A stretch of DNA of 64,000 nucleotides from Calliopsis andreniformis (lineage: Eukaryota > Arthropoda > Insecta > Hymenoptera > Andrenidae): contig NW_027480535.1 of NCBI RefSeq assembly GCF_051401765.1, positions 496,001-560,000 of the forward strand. The letters are read 5' to 3'. Positions within the stretch are counted from its first letter, which is position 1, and every line of letters starts with the position of its first letter. Position numbers and translations under genes: made by a program. Shown in pieces: positions 38,650-51,059 of this stretch. The notes under the pieces are model-generated. The model had not been told where the DNA came from, searched no databases, and was given only the letters and a program-made list of their open reading frames with translations.

Positions 38650-40681
38650 AGGGTTCCGGATTGAGGATTCAGAATCGAAATTTGAGGACTGAGCATTGAG
38701 GATTGAAGATTGAGTATTGAGGATTGAAGATTGAGAATTGAGGATTGAGGATTGAGGATTGAGGATGAGGGCTGAGGGTTGATGATTGAGGTTTGAGGAC
38801 TGAGGACTGAGGGTTGAGGATTGAGAATTGAGGATTGAGGATTGAGGGTTGCAGATTGAGGATTGGGTATTGAGGATTGAAGAATGAGGATTGAGGATTG
38901 AGGATTGAGGATTGAGGAGTGAATATTGAGTATTGAGGATTGAAGATCGACTATTGTGGATTGCGAATTGAGGATTGCGGGTTGAGGATTGAGGATTGAA
39001 GATTGAGGATTCGGTAATGAGGATTGAAGAATGAGGGTTGAGGAGTGAGGACTGAGGATTGAGGATTGAGGATTGAGGATTGAGGATTGAGGATTGAGGA
39101 TTGAAGATTGAGTATTGAGGATTGACGGTAGAGGATTGAGGATTGAGAATTGAGGATTGAGGCTTGACGATTGAGTACTGAGGATTGAAGATTAAGATTG
39201 GGGATTGAGGATTGAGGATTGAGGATTGAGGATTGAGGATTGAAGATTGAGTATTGAGGATTGAAGATTGAGGATTGAGGATTGAGGATTGAGGATTGAG
39301 GATTGAAGATTGAGTACTGAGGATTGAAGATTAAGATTGAGGATTGAGGATTGAGGACTGAGGATTGAGGATTGAGGATTGAAAGTTCAGTATTGAGGAT
39401 TGAAGATTGAGAATCGAGGGTTGAGGATTGAGCGTTGAGGACTGAGTGTTGAGGATTGAGTGATGAGAATTGATGTTTGTGGATAGAGATTTGAAGATTG
39501 CAGATTGAGTATTGAGTATTGAAAACTGTGAATTGAGTATATTCTATTGAGGATTGAGGATTGACAACTGATTGTTGAGGACTGAGGGCTGAAGATTGAG
39601 GATTCCGGATTGAGGATTCAGAATTGAAATTTGAGGACTGAGCATTGAGGATTGAAGATTGACGATTGAGGATTGAGGATTGAGGATTGAGGATTGAGGA
39701 TTGAGGGTTGAGGATTGAAGATTGAGTATTGAGGATTGAAGGTAGAGGATTGAGGATTGAGAATTGAAGATTGAGGCATGATGATTGAGTACTGAGGATT
39801 GAAGATTAAGATTGGGGATTGAGGATTGAGGATTGAGGATTGAGGATTGAGGATTGAAGATTGAGTATTGAGGATTGAAGATTGGGGATTGAGGATTGAG
39901 GATTGAGGATTAAGGATTGAAGATTGAGTACTGAGGATTGAAGATTGACGATTGAGGATTGAGGATTGAGGTTTGAGGAATGAGGATTGAGGATTGAGGA
40001 TTGAAGATTGAGTATTGAGGATTGAAGGTAGAGGATTGAGGATTGAGAATTGAGGATTGAGGCTTGATGATTGAGTACTGAGGATTGAAGATTAAGATTG
40101 GGGATTGAGGATTGAGGATTGAGGATTGAGGATTGAAGATTGAGTATTGAGGATTGAAGATTGAGGATTGAGGATTGAGGATTGAGGATTGAGGATTGAA
40201 GATTGAGTACTGAGGATTGAAGATTAAGATTGAGGATTGAGGATTGAGGACTGAGGATTGAGGATTGAGGATTGAAGGTTCAGTATTGAGGATTGAAGAT
40301 TGAGCATTGAGGGTTGAGGATTGAGCGTTGAGGACTGAGTGTTGAGGGTTGAGTGATGAGAATTGATGTTTGTGGATAGAGATTTGAAGATTGCAGATTG
40401 AGTATTGAGTATTGAAAACTGTGAATTGAGTATATTCTATTGAGGATTGAGGATTGACAACTGATTGTTGAGGACTGAGGGCTGAAGATTGAGGATTCCG
40501 GATTGAGGATTCAGAATTGAAATTTGAGGACTGAGCATTGAGGATTGAAGATTGAGTATTGAGGATTGAAGATTGAGAATTGAGGATTGAGGATTGAGGA
40601 TTGAGGATGAGGGCTGAGGGTTGAGGATTGAGGTTTGAGGACTAAGGACAGAGGATTGAAGATTGAGGATTGAGGATTGAG

Positions 40682-41517
40682 GATTCAGCATTGAGGATTG
40701 AAGATTGAGTACTGAGGATTGAAGATTAAGGTTGAGGATTGAGGATTGAGGGTTGAGGATTGAGGATTGAAGATTGAGGATTGCGTATTGAGGATAGAAC
40801 ATTGAGGATTGAGGATTGAGTATTGAGGATTGAAGATTGAATATTGATGATTGAAGATTGAGGATCGAGGATTGAGGGTTGTGGATTGAGGACGAGGACT
40901 GAGGGTTGAGTATTGATGTTTGAGGACTGAGGATTGAGGATTGAGGATTGAGTACTGAGGATTGAAGATTAAGATTCAGGGTTGAGGATTGAGGATTGAG
41001 GATTGAGGTTTGAGGATTGAGGATTGACGACTGAGTGTTGAGGGTTGAGTGATGAGAATTGATGTTTGAGGATAGAGATTTGAAGATTGCAGATTGAGTA
41101 TTGAGTATTGAAAACTGTGAATTGATGATATTCTCTTGAGGATTGAGGATTCACAACTGATTGTTGAGGACTGAGGGCTGAAGGTTGAGGATTCAGGATT
41201 GAGGATTCAGGATTGTGGTTTGAGGACCGAGGATTGAGGGCTGGGGATTGAGGATTGAGATATGAAGATTGAGGATTGAGTATTGGGGGTTGTGGATTGA
41301 GGACGAGGACTGACGGTTGAGTATTGATGTTTGAGTTCTGAGGATTGAGGATTGAGGATTGAAGATTGGGGATTGGGTATTGAGGATTGAAGAATGAGGA
41401 TTGAGTATTGAGTATTGAGGATTGAGGATTGAAGATTGAGTATTGAGGATTGAAGATTGACGATTGAGTATTGAGGATTGAGGATTGAGGATTGAGGATT
41501 GAGGATTGAGGATTGAG
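40682..41517 (+). repeat. 836-bp iota cassette, first copy in F1
   Basis: Starts at GATTCAGCATT and contains the iota module centred at 41131. It is followed directly by a second cassette (41,518 to about 42,330) with the iota module at 41967, exactly 836 bp on. The two differ at few bases, for example unit 15 is TTCTCTT here and TTCACTT in the second. The same pair recurs in F2 at about 46,788 and 47,624. Confidence 0.82.
41033..41235 (+). repeat. Anchor module class iota (representative)
   Basis: Four copies in F: centres 41131, 41967, 47237, 48073. Diagnostic features are GAGGATA at unit 6 (others have GTGGATA), GATGATA (14) and TTCTCTT or TTCACTT (15). Confidence 0.85.
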
Positions 41518-42330
41518 GATTCAGCATTGAGGATTGAAGATTGAGTACTGAGGATTGAAGATTAAGGTTGAGGATTGAGGATTGAGGGTTGAGGATTGAG
41601 GATTGAAGATTGAGGATTGCGTATTGAGGATAGAACATTGAGGATTGAGGATTGAGTATTGAGGATTGAAGATTGAATATTGATGATTGAAGATTGAGGA
41701 TCGAGGATTGAGGGTTGTGTATTGAGGACGAGGACTGAGGGTTGAGTATTGATGTTTGAGGACTGAGGATTGAGGATTGAGGATTGAGTACTGAGGATTG
41801 AAGATTAAGATTCAGGGTTGAGGATTGAGGATTGAGGATTGAGGTTTGAGGATTGAGGATTGACGACTGAGTGTTGAGGGTTGAGTGATGAGAATTGATG
41901 TTTGAGGATAGAGATTTGAAGATTGCAGATTGAGTATTGAGTATTGAAAACTGTGAATTGATGATATTCACTTGAGGATTGAGGATTCACAACTGATTGT
42001 TGAGGACTGAGGGCTGAAGGTTGAGGATTCAGGATTGAGGATTCAGGATTGTGGTTTGAGGACCGAGGATTGAGGGCTGAGGATTGAGGATTGAGAATTG
42101 AAGATTGAGGATTGAGTATTGGGGGTTGTGGATTGAGGACGAGGACTGACGGTTGAGTATTGATGTTTGAGTTCTGAGGATTGAGGATTGAGGATTGAAG
42201 ATTGGGGATTGGGTATTGAGGATTGAAGAATGAGGATTGAGTATTGAGTATTGAGGATTGAGGATTGAAGATTGAGTATTGAGGATTGAAGATTGACGAT
42301 TGAGTATTGAGGATTGAGGATTGAGGATTG
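41518..42330 (+). repeat. 836-bp iota cassette, second copy in F1
   Basis: Second member of the tandem iota pair. It runs into non-homologous heptamer satellite near 42,330. Its iota module is centred at 41967 and the F2 equivalent at 48073. Confidence 0.8.
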
Positions 42331-44080
42331 AGAATTGAGGATTGAGGATTGAGGATTGAAGATTGGGTATTGAGGATTGAAGATTGGGGATTGAGGATTG
42401 AGGATTGCGGATTGAGGATTGAAGATTGAGGATTCGGTATTGAGGATTGAAGAATGAGGATTGAGGAGTGAGGACTGAGGATTGAGGATTGCAGATTGAG
42501 TATTGAGGATCGAAGATTGAGGATTGAGGATTGAGGATTGAGGATTGAGGAGTGAGGATTGAGGATTGAAGATTGAGTATTGAGGACTGAAGACTGAGGA
42601 TTGAGGATTGAGGATTGAGGATTGAGGATTGAAGATTGAGGATTGGGGATTGAGGATTGACGATTGAGGATTGAGCATTGGGGATTGAGAATTGAGGATT
42701 GAGGATTGAAGGTTGAGTATTGAGGATTGAAGATTGAGGATTGAGGATTGAGGATTGAGCATTGAGGATTGAAGACTGAGGATTGAGAAGTGAGTATTGA
42801 AGATTGAGGATTTGGGACTGAGGATTGAAGATTGAGGATTGAGGATTGAGGATTGAGGATTGAGGATTGAGGATTGAGGATTGAATATTGAGGATTGGGT
42901 ATTGAGGATTGAAGAATGAGGATTGAGGATTGAGGATTGAGGATTGAGGATTGAAGATTGAGTATTGAGGATTGAAGATTGACGATTGAGGATTGAGGAT
43001 TGAGGATTGAGGATTGAGGATTGAGGATTGAGGATTGAGGATTGAGGATTGAGGATTGAGGATTGAGGATTGAAGATTGAGTATCGAGGATTGAAGATTG
43101 AGGATTGAGGTTTGAGGTTTGTGGATTGAGGACGAGGACTGACGGTTGAGGATTGAGGTTTGAGGATCGAGTGTTGAGGATTGAGAGTTGAGGACTGAGG
43201 ATTGAAGATTGAGAATTGAGGATCGAAGATTGAGGATTGAGGATTGAGGATTGAGGATTGACGCTTGAGGATTGAGTGTTGAGGATGGAGGATTGAGGAT
43301 TGAGGATTGCAGACTGAGTATTGAGGATTGACGATGGGAGGATTGAGGATTGATGATAGAAGATTGAGAATTGGGGACTGAGGATTCAAGATTGAGGATC
43401 GAAGATTGAGAATTGAGGATTGAAGATTGATAATTGACGATTGAGGATTGAACATTGAGGACTGAGGATTCAGGATTGAAGATTGAGTATTGAGGATAGA
43501 AGATTGAGGATTGAGAATTGTCGATTAAGGATTGAGGATGAGGTCTGAGGGTTGAGGATTGCGGTTTGAGGACTAAGGACTGAGGATTGAGGATTGAGAA
43601 TAGAGGAATGAGGATTGAGGATTGAAGATTGAGGATTGGGTATTGAGGATTGAAGAATGAGGATTGAGGATTGAGGATTGAGGATTGAGGATTGAAGATT
43701 GAGTATTGAGCATTGAAGCCTGACGATTGAGGATTGAGGATTGAAGATTGAGGATTGAGGACTGAGTGTTGAATATTGATGTCTGAGGTCTGAGGATTGA
43801 GGATTGAGAATTGAGAATTGAGGATTGAAGATTGAAGATTGAGGATTGGGTTTTGTGGATTGACGAATGAGGATTGAGGATTGCGGATTGAGGATTGAAG
43901 ATTGAGTATTGAGGATTGAAGATTCAAAATTGAGGATGAGGGTTGAACATTGAGTACTGAGTGTTGAGGGTTGAGTAATGAGAATTTATGTTTCTGGATA
44001 GAGATTTGAAGATTGCAGATTGAGTATTGAGTATTGAAAACTGTGAATTGAGGATATTCTATTGACGATTGAGGATTCAC
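42029..44080 (-). other. Longest repeat-derived open frame (683 codons), not called a gene
   Basis: Open from an ATG at 44,080 to a stop at 42,029 on the C-rich strand, with an exact second copy at 48,135-50,186. The product would be a degenerate seven-residue repeat (consensus ILNPQSS) with no signal peptide, membrane segment, Cys/His motif or recognisable domain. A second frame is simultaneously open over 42,043-43,455 (470 codons) with the same repeat in another phase. Openness in several frames at once is what a stop-free 7-nt repeat gives. Other long frames of this kind are at 29,766-31,751 (661), 33,771-34,781 (336) and 24,917-25,741 (274). No promoter, splice or polyadenylation context is recognisable. 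Confidence 0.9.
42988..43071 (+). repeat. Longest pure GAGGATT run noticed (12 units)
   Basis: Twelve uninterrupted GAGGATT units between a GACGATT and a GAAGATT. The same 12-unit run is at 49,094-49,177 in F copy 2. Most pure runs elsewhere have 3-8 units. Confidence 0.85.
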
Positions 44081-44601
44081 AACTGATTGTTGAAGTCTGA
44101 GGGCTGAATATTGGGGGTTCAGGATTGTGGATTCAGGATTGAGGTTTGAGGACTGAGGAATGAGGATTGAGGATTGAAGATTGAGTATAGAGGATTGAAG
44201 ATTGACGATTGAGGATTGTGGATTGAGGATTGAGGATTGAGGATTGAGGATTGAGGATTGAAGATTGAGTATTGGGTATTGAAGATTGAGGATTGAGGAT
44301 TGAGGATTGTGGATTGAGGCTTGATGATTGAGTACTGAGGATTGAAGATTAAGATTGGGGGTGGAGGATTGAGGATTGAGGATTGAGGATTGAGGATTGA
44401 AGATTGAGTATTGAGGATTGAAGATTGGGGATTGAGGATTGAGGATTGAGGATTGAGGATTGAAGATTGAGTACTGAGGATTGAAGATTAAGGTTGAGGA
44501 TTGAGGATTGAGGACTGAGGATTGAGGATTGAGGATTGAAGGTTCAGTATTGAGGATTGAAGATTGAGAATTGAGGATTGAGGATTGAGCGTTGAGGACT
44601 G

Positions 44602-44758
44602 AGTGTTGAGGGTTGAGTGATGAGAATTGATGTTTGTGGATAGAGATTTGAAGATTGCAGATTGAGTATTGAGTATTGAAAACTGTGAATTGAGTATATT
44701 ATATTGAGGATTGAGGATTGACAACTGATTGTTGAGGACTGAGGGCTGAAGATTGAGG
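44602..44758 (+). repeat. Chimeric module at the F1/F2 junction
   Basis: This module (44,601-44,803) is theta-like on its left: unit 15 is TTATATT (44699), and the base at 44738 is A as in the module at 50,707-50,909. On its right (from 44759, GAGGGTT, and then the AATCG variant) it matches the module at 38,495-38,697 instead. The switch lies in the 20 bp 44,739-44,758, where both parents are identical. That is the signature of an unequal exchange that generated the F tandem pair. Confidence 0.85.
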
Positions 44759-47700
44759 GTTCCGGATTGAGGATTCAGAATCGAAATTTGAGGACTGAGC
44801 ATTGAGGATTGAAGATTGAGTATTGAGGATTGAAGATTGAGAATTGAGGATTGAGGATTGAGGATTGAGGATGAGGGCTGAGGGTTGATGATTGAGGTTT
44901 GAGGACTGAGGACTGAGGGTTGAGGATTGAGAATTGAGGATTGAGGATTGAGGGTTGCAGATTGAGGATTGGGTATTGAGGATTGAAGAATGAGGATTGA
45001 GGATTGAGGATTGAGGATTGAGGAGTGAATATTGAGTATTGAGGATTGAAGATCGACTATTGTGGATTGCGAATTGAGGATTGCGGGTTGAGGATTGAGG
45101 ATTGAAGATTGAGGATTCGGTAATGAGGATTGAAGAATGAGGGTTGAGGAGTGAGGACTGAGGATTGAGGATTGAGGATTGAGGATTGAGGATTGAGGAT
45201 TGAGGATTGAAGATTGAGTATTGAGGATTGACGGTAGAGGATTGAGGATTGAGAATTGAGGATTGAGGCTTGACGATTGAGTACTGAGGATTGAAGATTA
45301 AGATTGGGGATTGAGGATTGAGGATTGAGGATTGAGGATTGAGGATTGAAGATTGAGTATTGAGGATTGAAGATTGAGGATTGAGGATTGAGGATTGAGG
45401 ATTGAGGATTGAAGATTGAGTACTGAGGATTGAAGATTAAGATTGAGGATTGAGGATTGAGGACTGAGGATTGAGGATTGAGGATTGAAAGTTCAGTATT
45501 GAGGATTGAAGATTGAGAATCGAGGGTTGAGGATTGAGCGTTGAGGACTGAGTGTTGAGGATTGAGTGATGAGAATTGATGTTTGTGGATAGAGATTTGA
45601 AGATTGCAGATTGAGTATTGAGTATTGAAAACTGTGAATTGAGTATATTCTATTGAGGATTGAGGATTGACAACTGATTGTTGAGGACTGAGGGCTGAAG
45701 ATTGAGGATTCCGGATTGAGGATTCAGAATTGAAATTTGAGGACTGAGCATTGAGGATTGAAGATTGACGATTGAGGATTGAGGATTGAGGATTGAGGAT
45801 TGAGGATTGAGGGTTGAGGATTGAAGATTGAGTATTGAGGATTGAAGGTAGAGGATTGAGGATTGAGAATTGAAGATTGAGGCATGATGATTGAGTACTG
45901 AGGATTGAAGATTAAGATTGGGGATTGAGGATTGAGGATTGAGGATTGAGGATTGAGGATTGAAGATTGAGTATTGAGGATTGAAGATTGGGGATTGAGG
46001 ATTGAGGATTGAGGATTAAGGATTGAAGATTGAGTACTGAGGATTGAAGATTGACGATTGAGGATTGAGGATTGAGGTTTGAGGAATGAGGATTGAGGAT
46101 TGAGGATTGAAGATTGAGTATTGAGGATTGAAGGTAGAGGATTGAGGATTGAGAATTGAGGATTGAGGCTTGATGATTGAGTACTGAGGATTGAAGATTA
46201 AGATTGGGGATTGAGGATTGAGGATTGAGGATTGAGGATTGAAGATTGAGTATTGAGGATTGAAGATTGAGGATTGAGGATTGAGGATTGAGGATTGAGG
46301 ATTGAAGATTGAGTACTGAGGATTGAAGATTAAGATTGAGGATTGAGGATTGAGGACTGAGGATTGAGGATTGAGGATTGAAGGTTCAGTATTGAGGATT
46401 GAAGATTGAGCATTGAGGGTTGAGGATTGAGCGTTGAGGACTGAGTGTTGAGGGTTGAGTGATGAGAATTGATGTTTGTGGATAGAGATTTGAAGATTGC
46501 AGATTGAGTATTGAGTATTGAAAACTGTGAATTGAGTATATTCTATTGAGGATTGAGGATTGACAACTGATTGTTGAGGACTGAGGGCTGAAGATTGAGG
46601 ATTCCGGATTGAGGATTCAGAATTGAAATTTGAGGACTGAGCATTGAGGATTGAAGATTGAGTATTGAGGATTGAAGATTGAGAATTGAGGATTGAGGAT
46701 TGAGGATTGAGGATGAGGGCTGAGGGTTGAGGATTGAGGTTTGAGGACTAAGGACAGAGGATTGAAGATTGAGGATTGAGGATTGAGGATTCAGCATTGA
46801 GGATTGAAGATTGAGTACTGAGGATTGAAGATTAAGGTTGAGGATTGAGGATTGAGGGTTGAGGATTGAGGATTGAAGATTGAGGATTGCGTATTGAGGA
46901 TAGAACATTGAGGATTGAGGATTGAGTATTGAGGATTGAAGATTGAATATTGATGATTGAAGATTGAGGATCGAGGATTGAGGGTTGTGGATTGAGGACG
47001 AGGACTGAGGGTTGAGTATTGATGTTTGAGGACTGAGGATTGAGGATTGAGGATTGAGTACTGAGGATTGAAGATTAAGATTCAGGGTTGAGGATTGAGG
47101 ATTGAGGATTGAGGTTTGAGGATTGAGGATTGACGACTGAGTGTTGAGGGTTGAGTGATGAGAATTGATGTTTGAGGATAGAGATTTGAAGATTGCAGAT
47201 TGAGTATTGAGTATTGAAAACTGTGAATTGATGATATTCTCTTGAGGATTGAGGATTCACAACTGATTGTTGAGGACTGAGGGCTGAAGGTTGAGGATTC
47301 AGGATTGAGGATTCAGGATTGTGGTTTGAGGACCGAGGATTGAGGGCTGGGGATTGAGGATTGAGATATGAAGATTGAGGATTGAGTATTGGGGGTTGTG
47401 GATTGAGGACGAGGACTGACGGTTGAGTATTGATGTTTGAGTTCTGAGGATTGAGGATTGAGGATTGAAGATTGGGGATTGGGTATTGAGGATTGAAGAA
47501 TGAGGATTGAGTATTGAGTATTGAGGATTGAGGATTGAAGATTGAGTATTGAGGATTGAAGATTGACGATTGAGTATTGAGGATTGAGGATTGAGGATTG
47601 AGGATTGAGGATTGAGGATTGAGGATTCAGCATTGAGGATTGAAGATTGAGTACTGAGGATTGAAGATTAAGGTTGAGGATTGAGGATTGAGGGTTGAGG

Positions 47701-50700
47701 ATTGAGGATTGAAGATTGAGGATTGCGTATTGAGGATAGAACATTGAGGATTGAGGATTGAGTATTGAGGATTGAAGATTGAATATTGATGATTGAAGAT
47801 TGAGGATCGAGGATTGAGGGTTGTGTATTGAGGACGAGGACTGAGGGTTGAGTATTGATGTTTGAGGACTGAGGATTGAGGATTGAGGATTGAGTACTGA
47901 GGATTGAAGATTAAGATTCAGGGTTGAGGATTGAGGATTGAGGATTGAGGTTTGAGGATTGAGGATTGACGACTGAGTGTTGAGGGTTGAGTGATGAGAA
48001 TTGATGTTTGAGGATAGAGATTTGAAGATTGCAGATTGAGTATTGAGTATTGAAAACTGTGAATTGATGATATTCACTTGAGGATTGAGGATTCACAACT
48101 GATTGTTGAGGACTGAGGGCTGAAGGTTGAGGATTCAGGATTGAGGATTCAGGATTGTGGTTTGAGGACCGAGGATTGAGGGCTGAGGATTGAGGATTGA
48201 GAATTGAAGATTGAGGATTGAGTATTGGGGGTTGTGGATTGAGGACGAGGACTGACGGTTGAGTATTGATGTTTGAGTTCTGAGGATTGAGGATTGAGGA
48301 TTGAAGATTGGGGATTGGGTATTGAGGATTGAAGAATGAGGATTGAGTATTGAGTATTGAGGATTGAGGATTGAAGATTGAGTATTGAGGATTGAAGATT
48401 GACGATTGAGTATTGAGGATTGAGGATTGAGGATTGAGAATTGAGGATTGAGGATTGAGGATTGAAGATTGGGTATTGAGGATTGAAGATTGGGGATTGA
48501 GGATTGAGGATTGCGGATTGAGGATTGAAGATTGAGGATTCGGTATTGAGGATTGAAGAATGAGGATTGAGGAGTGAGGACTGAGGATTGAGGATTGCAG
48601 ATTGAGTATTGAGGATCGAAGATTGAGGATTGAGGATTGAGGATTGAGGATTGAGGAGTGAGGATTGAGGATTGAAGATTGAGTATTGAGGACTGAAGAC
48701 TGAGGATTGAGGATTGAGGATTGAGGATTGAGGATTGAAGATTGAGGATTGGGGATTGAGGATTGACGATTGAGGATTGAGCATTGGGGATTGAGAATTG
48801 AGGATTGAGGATTGAAGGTTGAGTATTGAGGATTGAAGATTGAGGATTGAGGATTGAGGATTGAGCATTGAGGATTGAAGACTGAGGATTGAGAAGTGAG
48901 TATTGAAGATTGAGGATTTGGGACTGAGGATTGAAGATTGAGGATTGAGGATTGAGGATTGAGGATTGAGGATTGAGGATTGAGGATTGAATATTGAGGA
49001 TTGGGTATTGAGGATTGAAGAATGAGGATTGAGGATTGAGGATTGAGGATTGAGGATTGAAGATTGAGTATTGAGGATTGAAGATTGACGATTGAGGATT
49101 GAGGATTGAGGATTGAGGATTGAGGATTGAGGATTGAGGATTGAGGATTGAGGATTGAGGATTGAGGATTGAGGATTGAAGATTGAGTATCGAGGATTGA
49201 AGATTGAGGATTGAGGTTTGAGGTTTGTGGATTGAGGACGAGGACTGACGGTTGAGGATTGAGGTTTGAGGATCGAGTGTTGAGGATTGAGAGTTGAGGA
49301 CTGAGGATTGAAGATTGAGAATTGAGGATCGAAGATTGAGGATTGAGGATTGAGGATTGAGGATTGACGCTTGAGGATTGAGTGTTGAGGATGGAGGATT
49401 GAGGATTGAGGATTGCAGACTGAGTATTGAGGATTGACGATGGGAGGATTGAGGATTGATGATAGAAGATTGAGAATTGGGGACTGAGGATTCAAGATTG
49501 AGGATCGAAGATTGAGAATTGAGGATTGAAGATTGATAATTGACGATTGAGGATTGAACATTGAGGACTGAGGATTCAGGATTGAAGATTGAGTATTGAG
49601 GATAGAAGATTGAGGATTGAGAATTGTCGATTAAGGATTGAGGATGAGGTCTGAGGGTTGAGGATTGCGGTTTGAGGACTAAGGACTGAGGATTGAGGAT
49701 TGAGAATAGAGGAATGAGGATTGAGGATTGAAGATTGAGGATTGGGTATTGAGGATTGAAGAATGAGGATTGAGGATTGAGGATTGAGGATTGAGGATTG
49801 AAGATTGAGTATTGAGCATTGAAGCCTGACGATTGAGGATTGAGGATTGAAGATTGAGGATTGAGGACTGAGTGTTGAATATTGATGTCTGAGGTCTGAG
49901 GATTGAGGATTGAGAATTGAGAATTGAGGATTGAAGATTGAAGATTGAGGATTGGGTTTTGTGGATTGACGAATGAGGATTGAGGATTGCGGATTGAGGA
50001 TTGAAGATTGAGTATTGAGGATTGAAGATTCAAAATTGAGGATGAGGGTTGAACATTGAGTACTGAGTGTTGAGGGTTGAGTAATGAGAATTTATGTTTC
50101 TGGATAGAGATTTGAAGATTGCAGATTGAGTATTGAGTATTGAAAACTGTGAATTGAGGATATTCTATTGACGATTGAGGATTCACAACTGATTGTTGAA
50201 GTCTGAGGGCTGAATATTGGGGGTTCAGGATTGTGGATTCAGGATTGAGGTTTGAGGACTGAGGAATGAGGATTGAGGATTGAAGATTGAGTATAGAGGA
50301 TTGAAGATTGACGATTGAGGATTGTGGATTGAGGATTGAGGATTGAGGATTGAGGATTGAGGATTGAAGATTGAGTATTGGGTATTGAAGATTGAGGATT
50401 GAGGATTGAGGATTGTGGATTGAGGCTTGATGATTGAGTACTGAGGATTGAAGATTAAGATTGGGGGTGGAGGATTGAGGATTGAGGATTGAGGATTGAG
50501 GATTGAAGATTGAGTATTGAGGATTGAAGATTGGGGATTGAGGATTGAGGATTGAGGATTGAGGATTGAAGATTGAGTACTGAGGATTGAAGATTAAGGT
50601 TGAGGATTGAGGATTGAGGACTGAGGATTGAGGATTGAGGATTGAAGGTTCAGTATTGAGGATTGAAGATTGAGAATTGAGGATTGAGGATTGAGCGTTG

Positions 50701-50861
50701 AGGACTGAGTGTTGAGGGTTGAGTGATGAGAATTGATGTTTGTGGATAGAGATTTGAAGATTGCAGATTGAGTATTGAGTATTGAAAACTGTGAATTGAG
50801 TATATTATATTGAGGATTGAGGATTGACAACTGATTGTTGAGGACTGAGGGCTGAAGATTG
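44756..50861 (+). repeat. Higher-order repeat F, copy 2 (6,106 bp)
   Basis: Tandem copy of F with module centres 45648, 46541, 47237, 48073, 50163 and 50805. Run lengths of the pure heptamer tracts match copy 1, including the 12-unit run at 49,094-49,177. The copy starts inside an anchor module that is a chimera of the two outer modules, which fixes the exchange point to 44,739-44,758. It ends in the module centred at 50805, and homology is lost just after. Confidence 0.92.
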
Positions 50862-51059
50862 AGGATTCCGGATTGAGGATTCAGAATTGAAATTTGAGGA
50901 CTGAGCATTGAGGATTGAAGATTGAGTATTGAGGATTGAAGATTGAGAATTGATGACTGAGGATTGAGGATTGAGGATGAGGGCTGAGGGTTGAGGATTG
51001 AGGTTTGAGGACTGAGGACTGAGGATTGAGTATTGAGTATTGAGGATTGAGGCTTGAAG
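50862..51059 (+). repeat. Link between F and G
   Basis: About 200 bp of heptamer satellite following the theta module centred at 50805, similar to sequence after theta modules at 55,320-55,490 and 60,780-60,940. No separate element. Confidence 0.7.

Larger units (their letters stand above)
38650..44755 (+). repeat. Higher-order repeat F, copy 1 (6,106 bp)
   Basis: Module series eta (39542), eta (40435), iota (41131), iota (41967), lambda (44057) and theta (44699), with spacings of 893, 696, 836, 2090 and 642 bp. Every landmark recurs exactly 6,106 bp later, and I found no difference at the positions compared. The interval of about 42.07-43.96 kb is the longest stretch without an anchor module. 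It holds the longest pure heptamer run I noticed (12 units, 42,988-43,071) and the longest minus-strand open frames. Confidence 0.92.

Noticed and set aside
42029..44080. Very long minus-strand open frames as genes for an Asn/Pro/Gln/Ser-rich repeat protein (prion-like or structural).
   Set aside because: The heptamer lacks stops in every minus frame, several frames are open at once with the same peptide, and no domain, signal or gene context is visible. Identity between copies follows from recent DNA duplication, not selection on protein.
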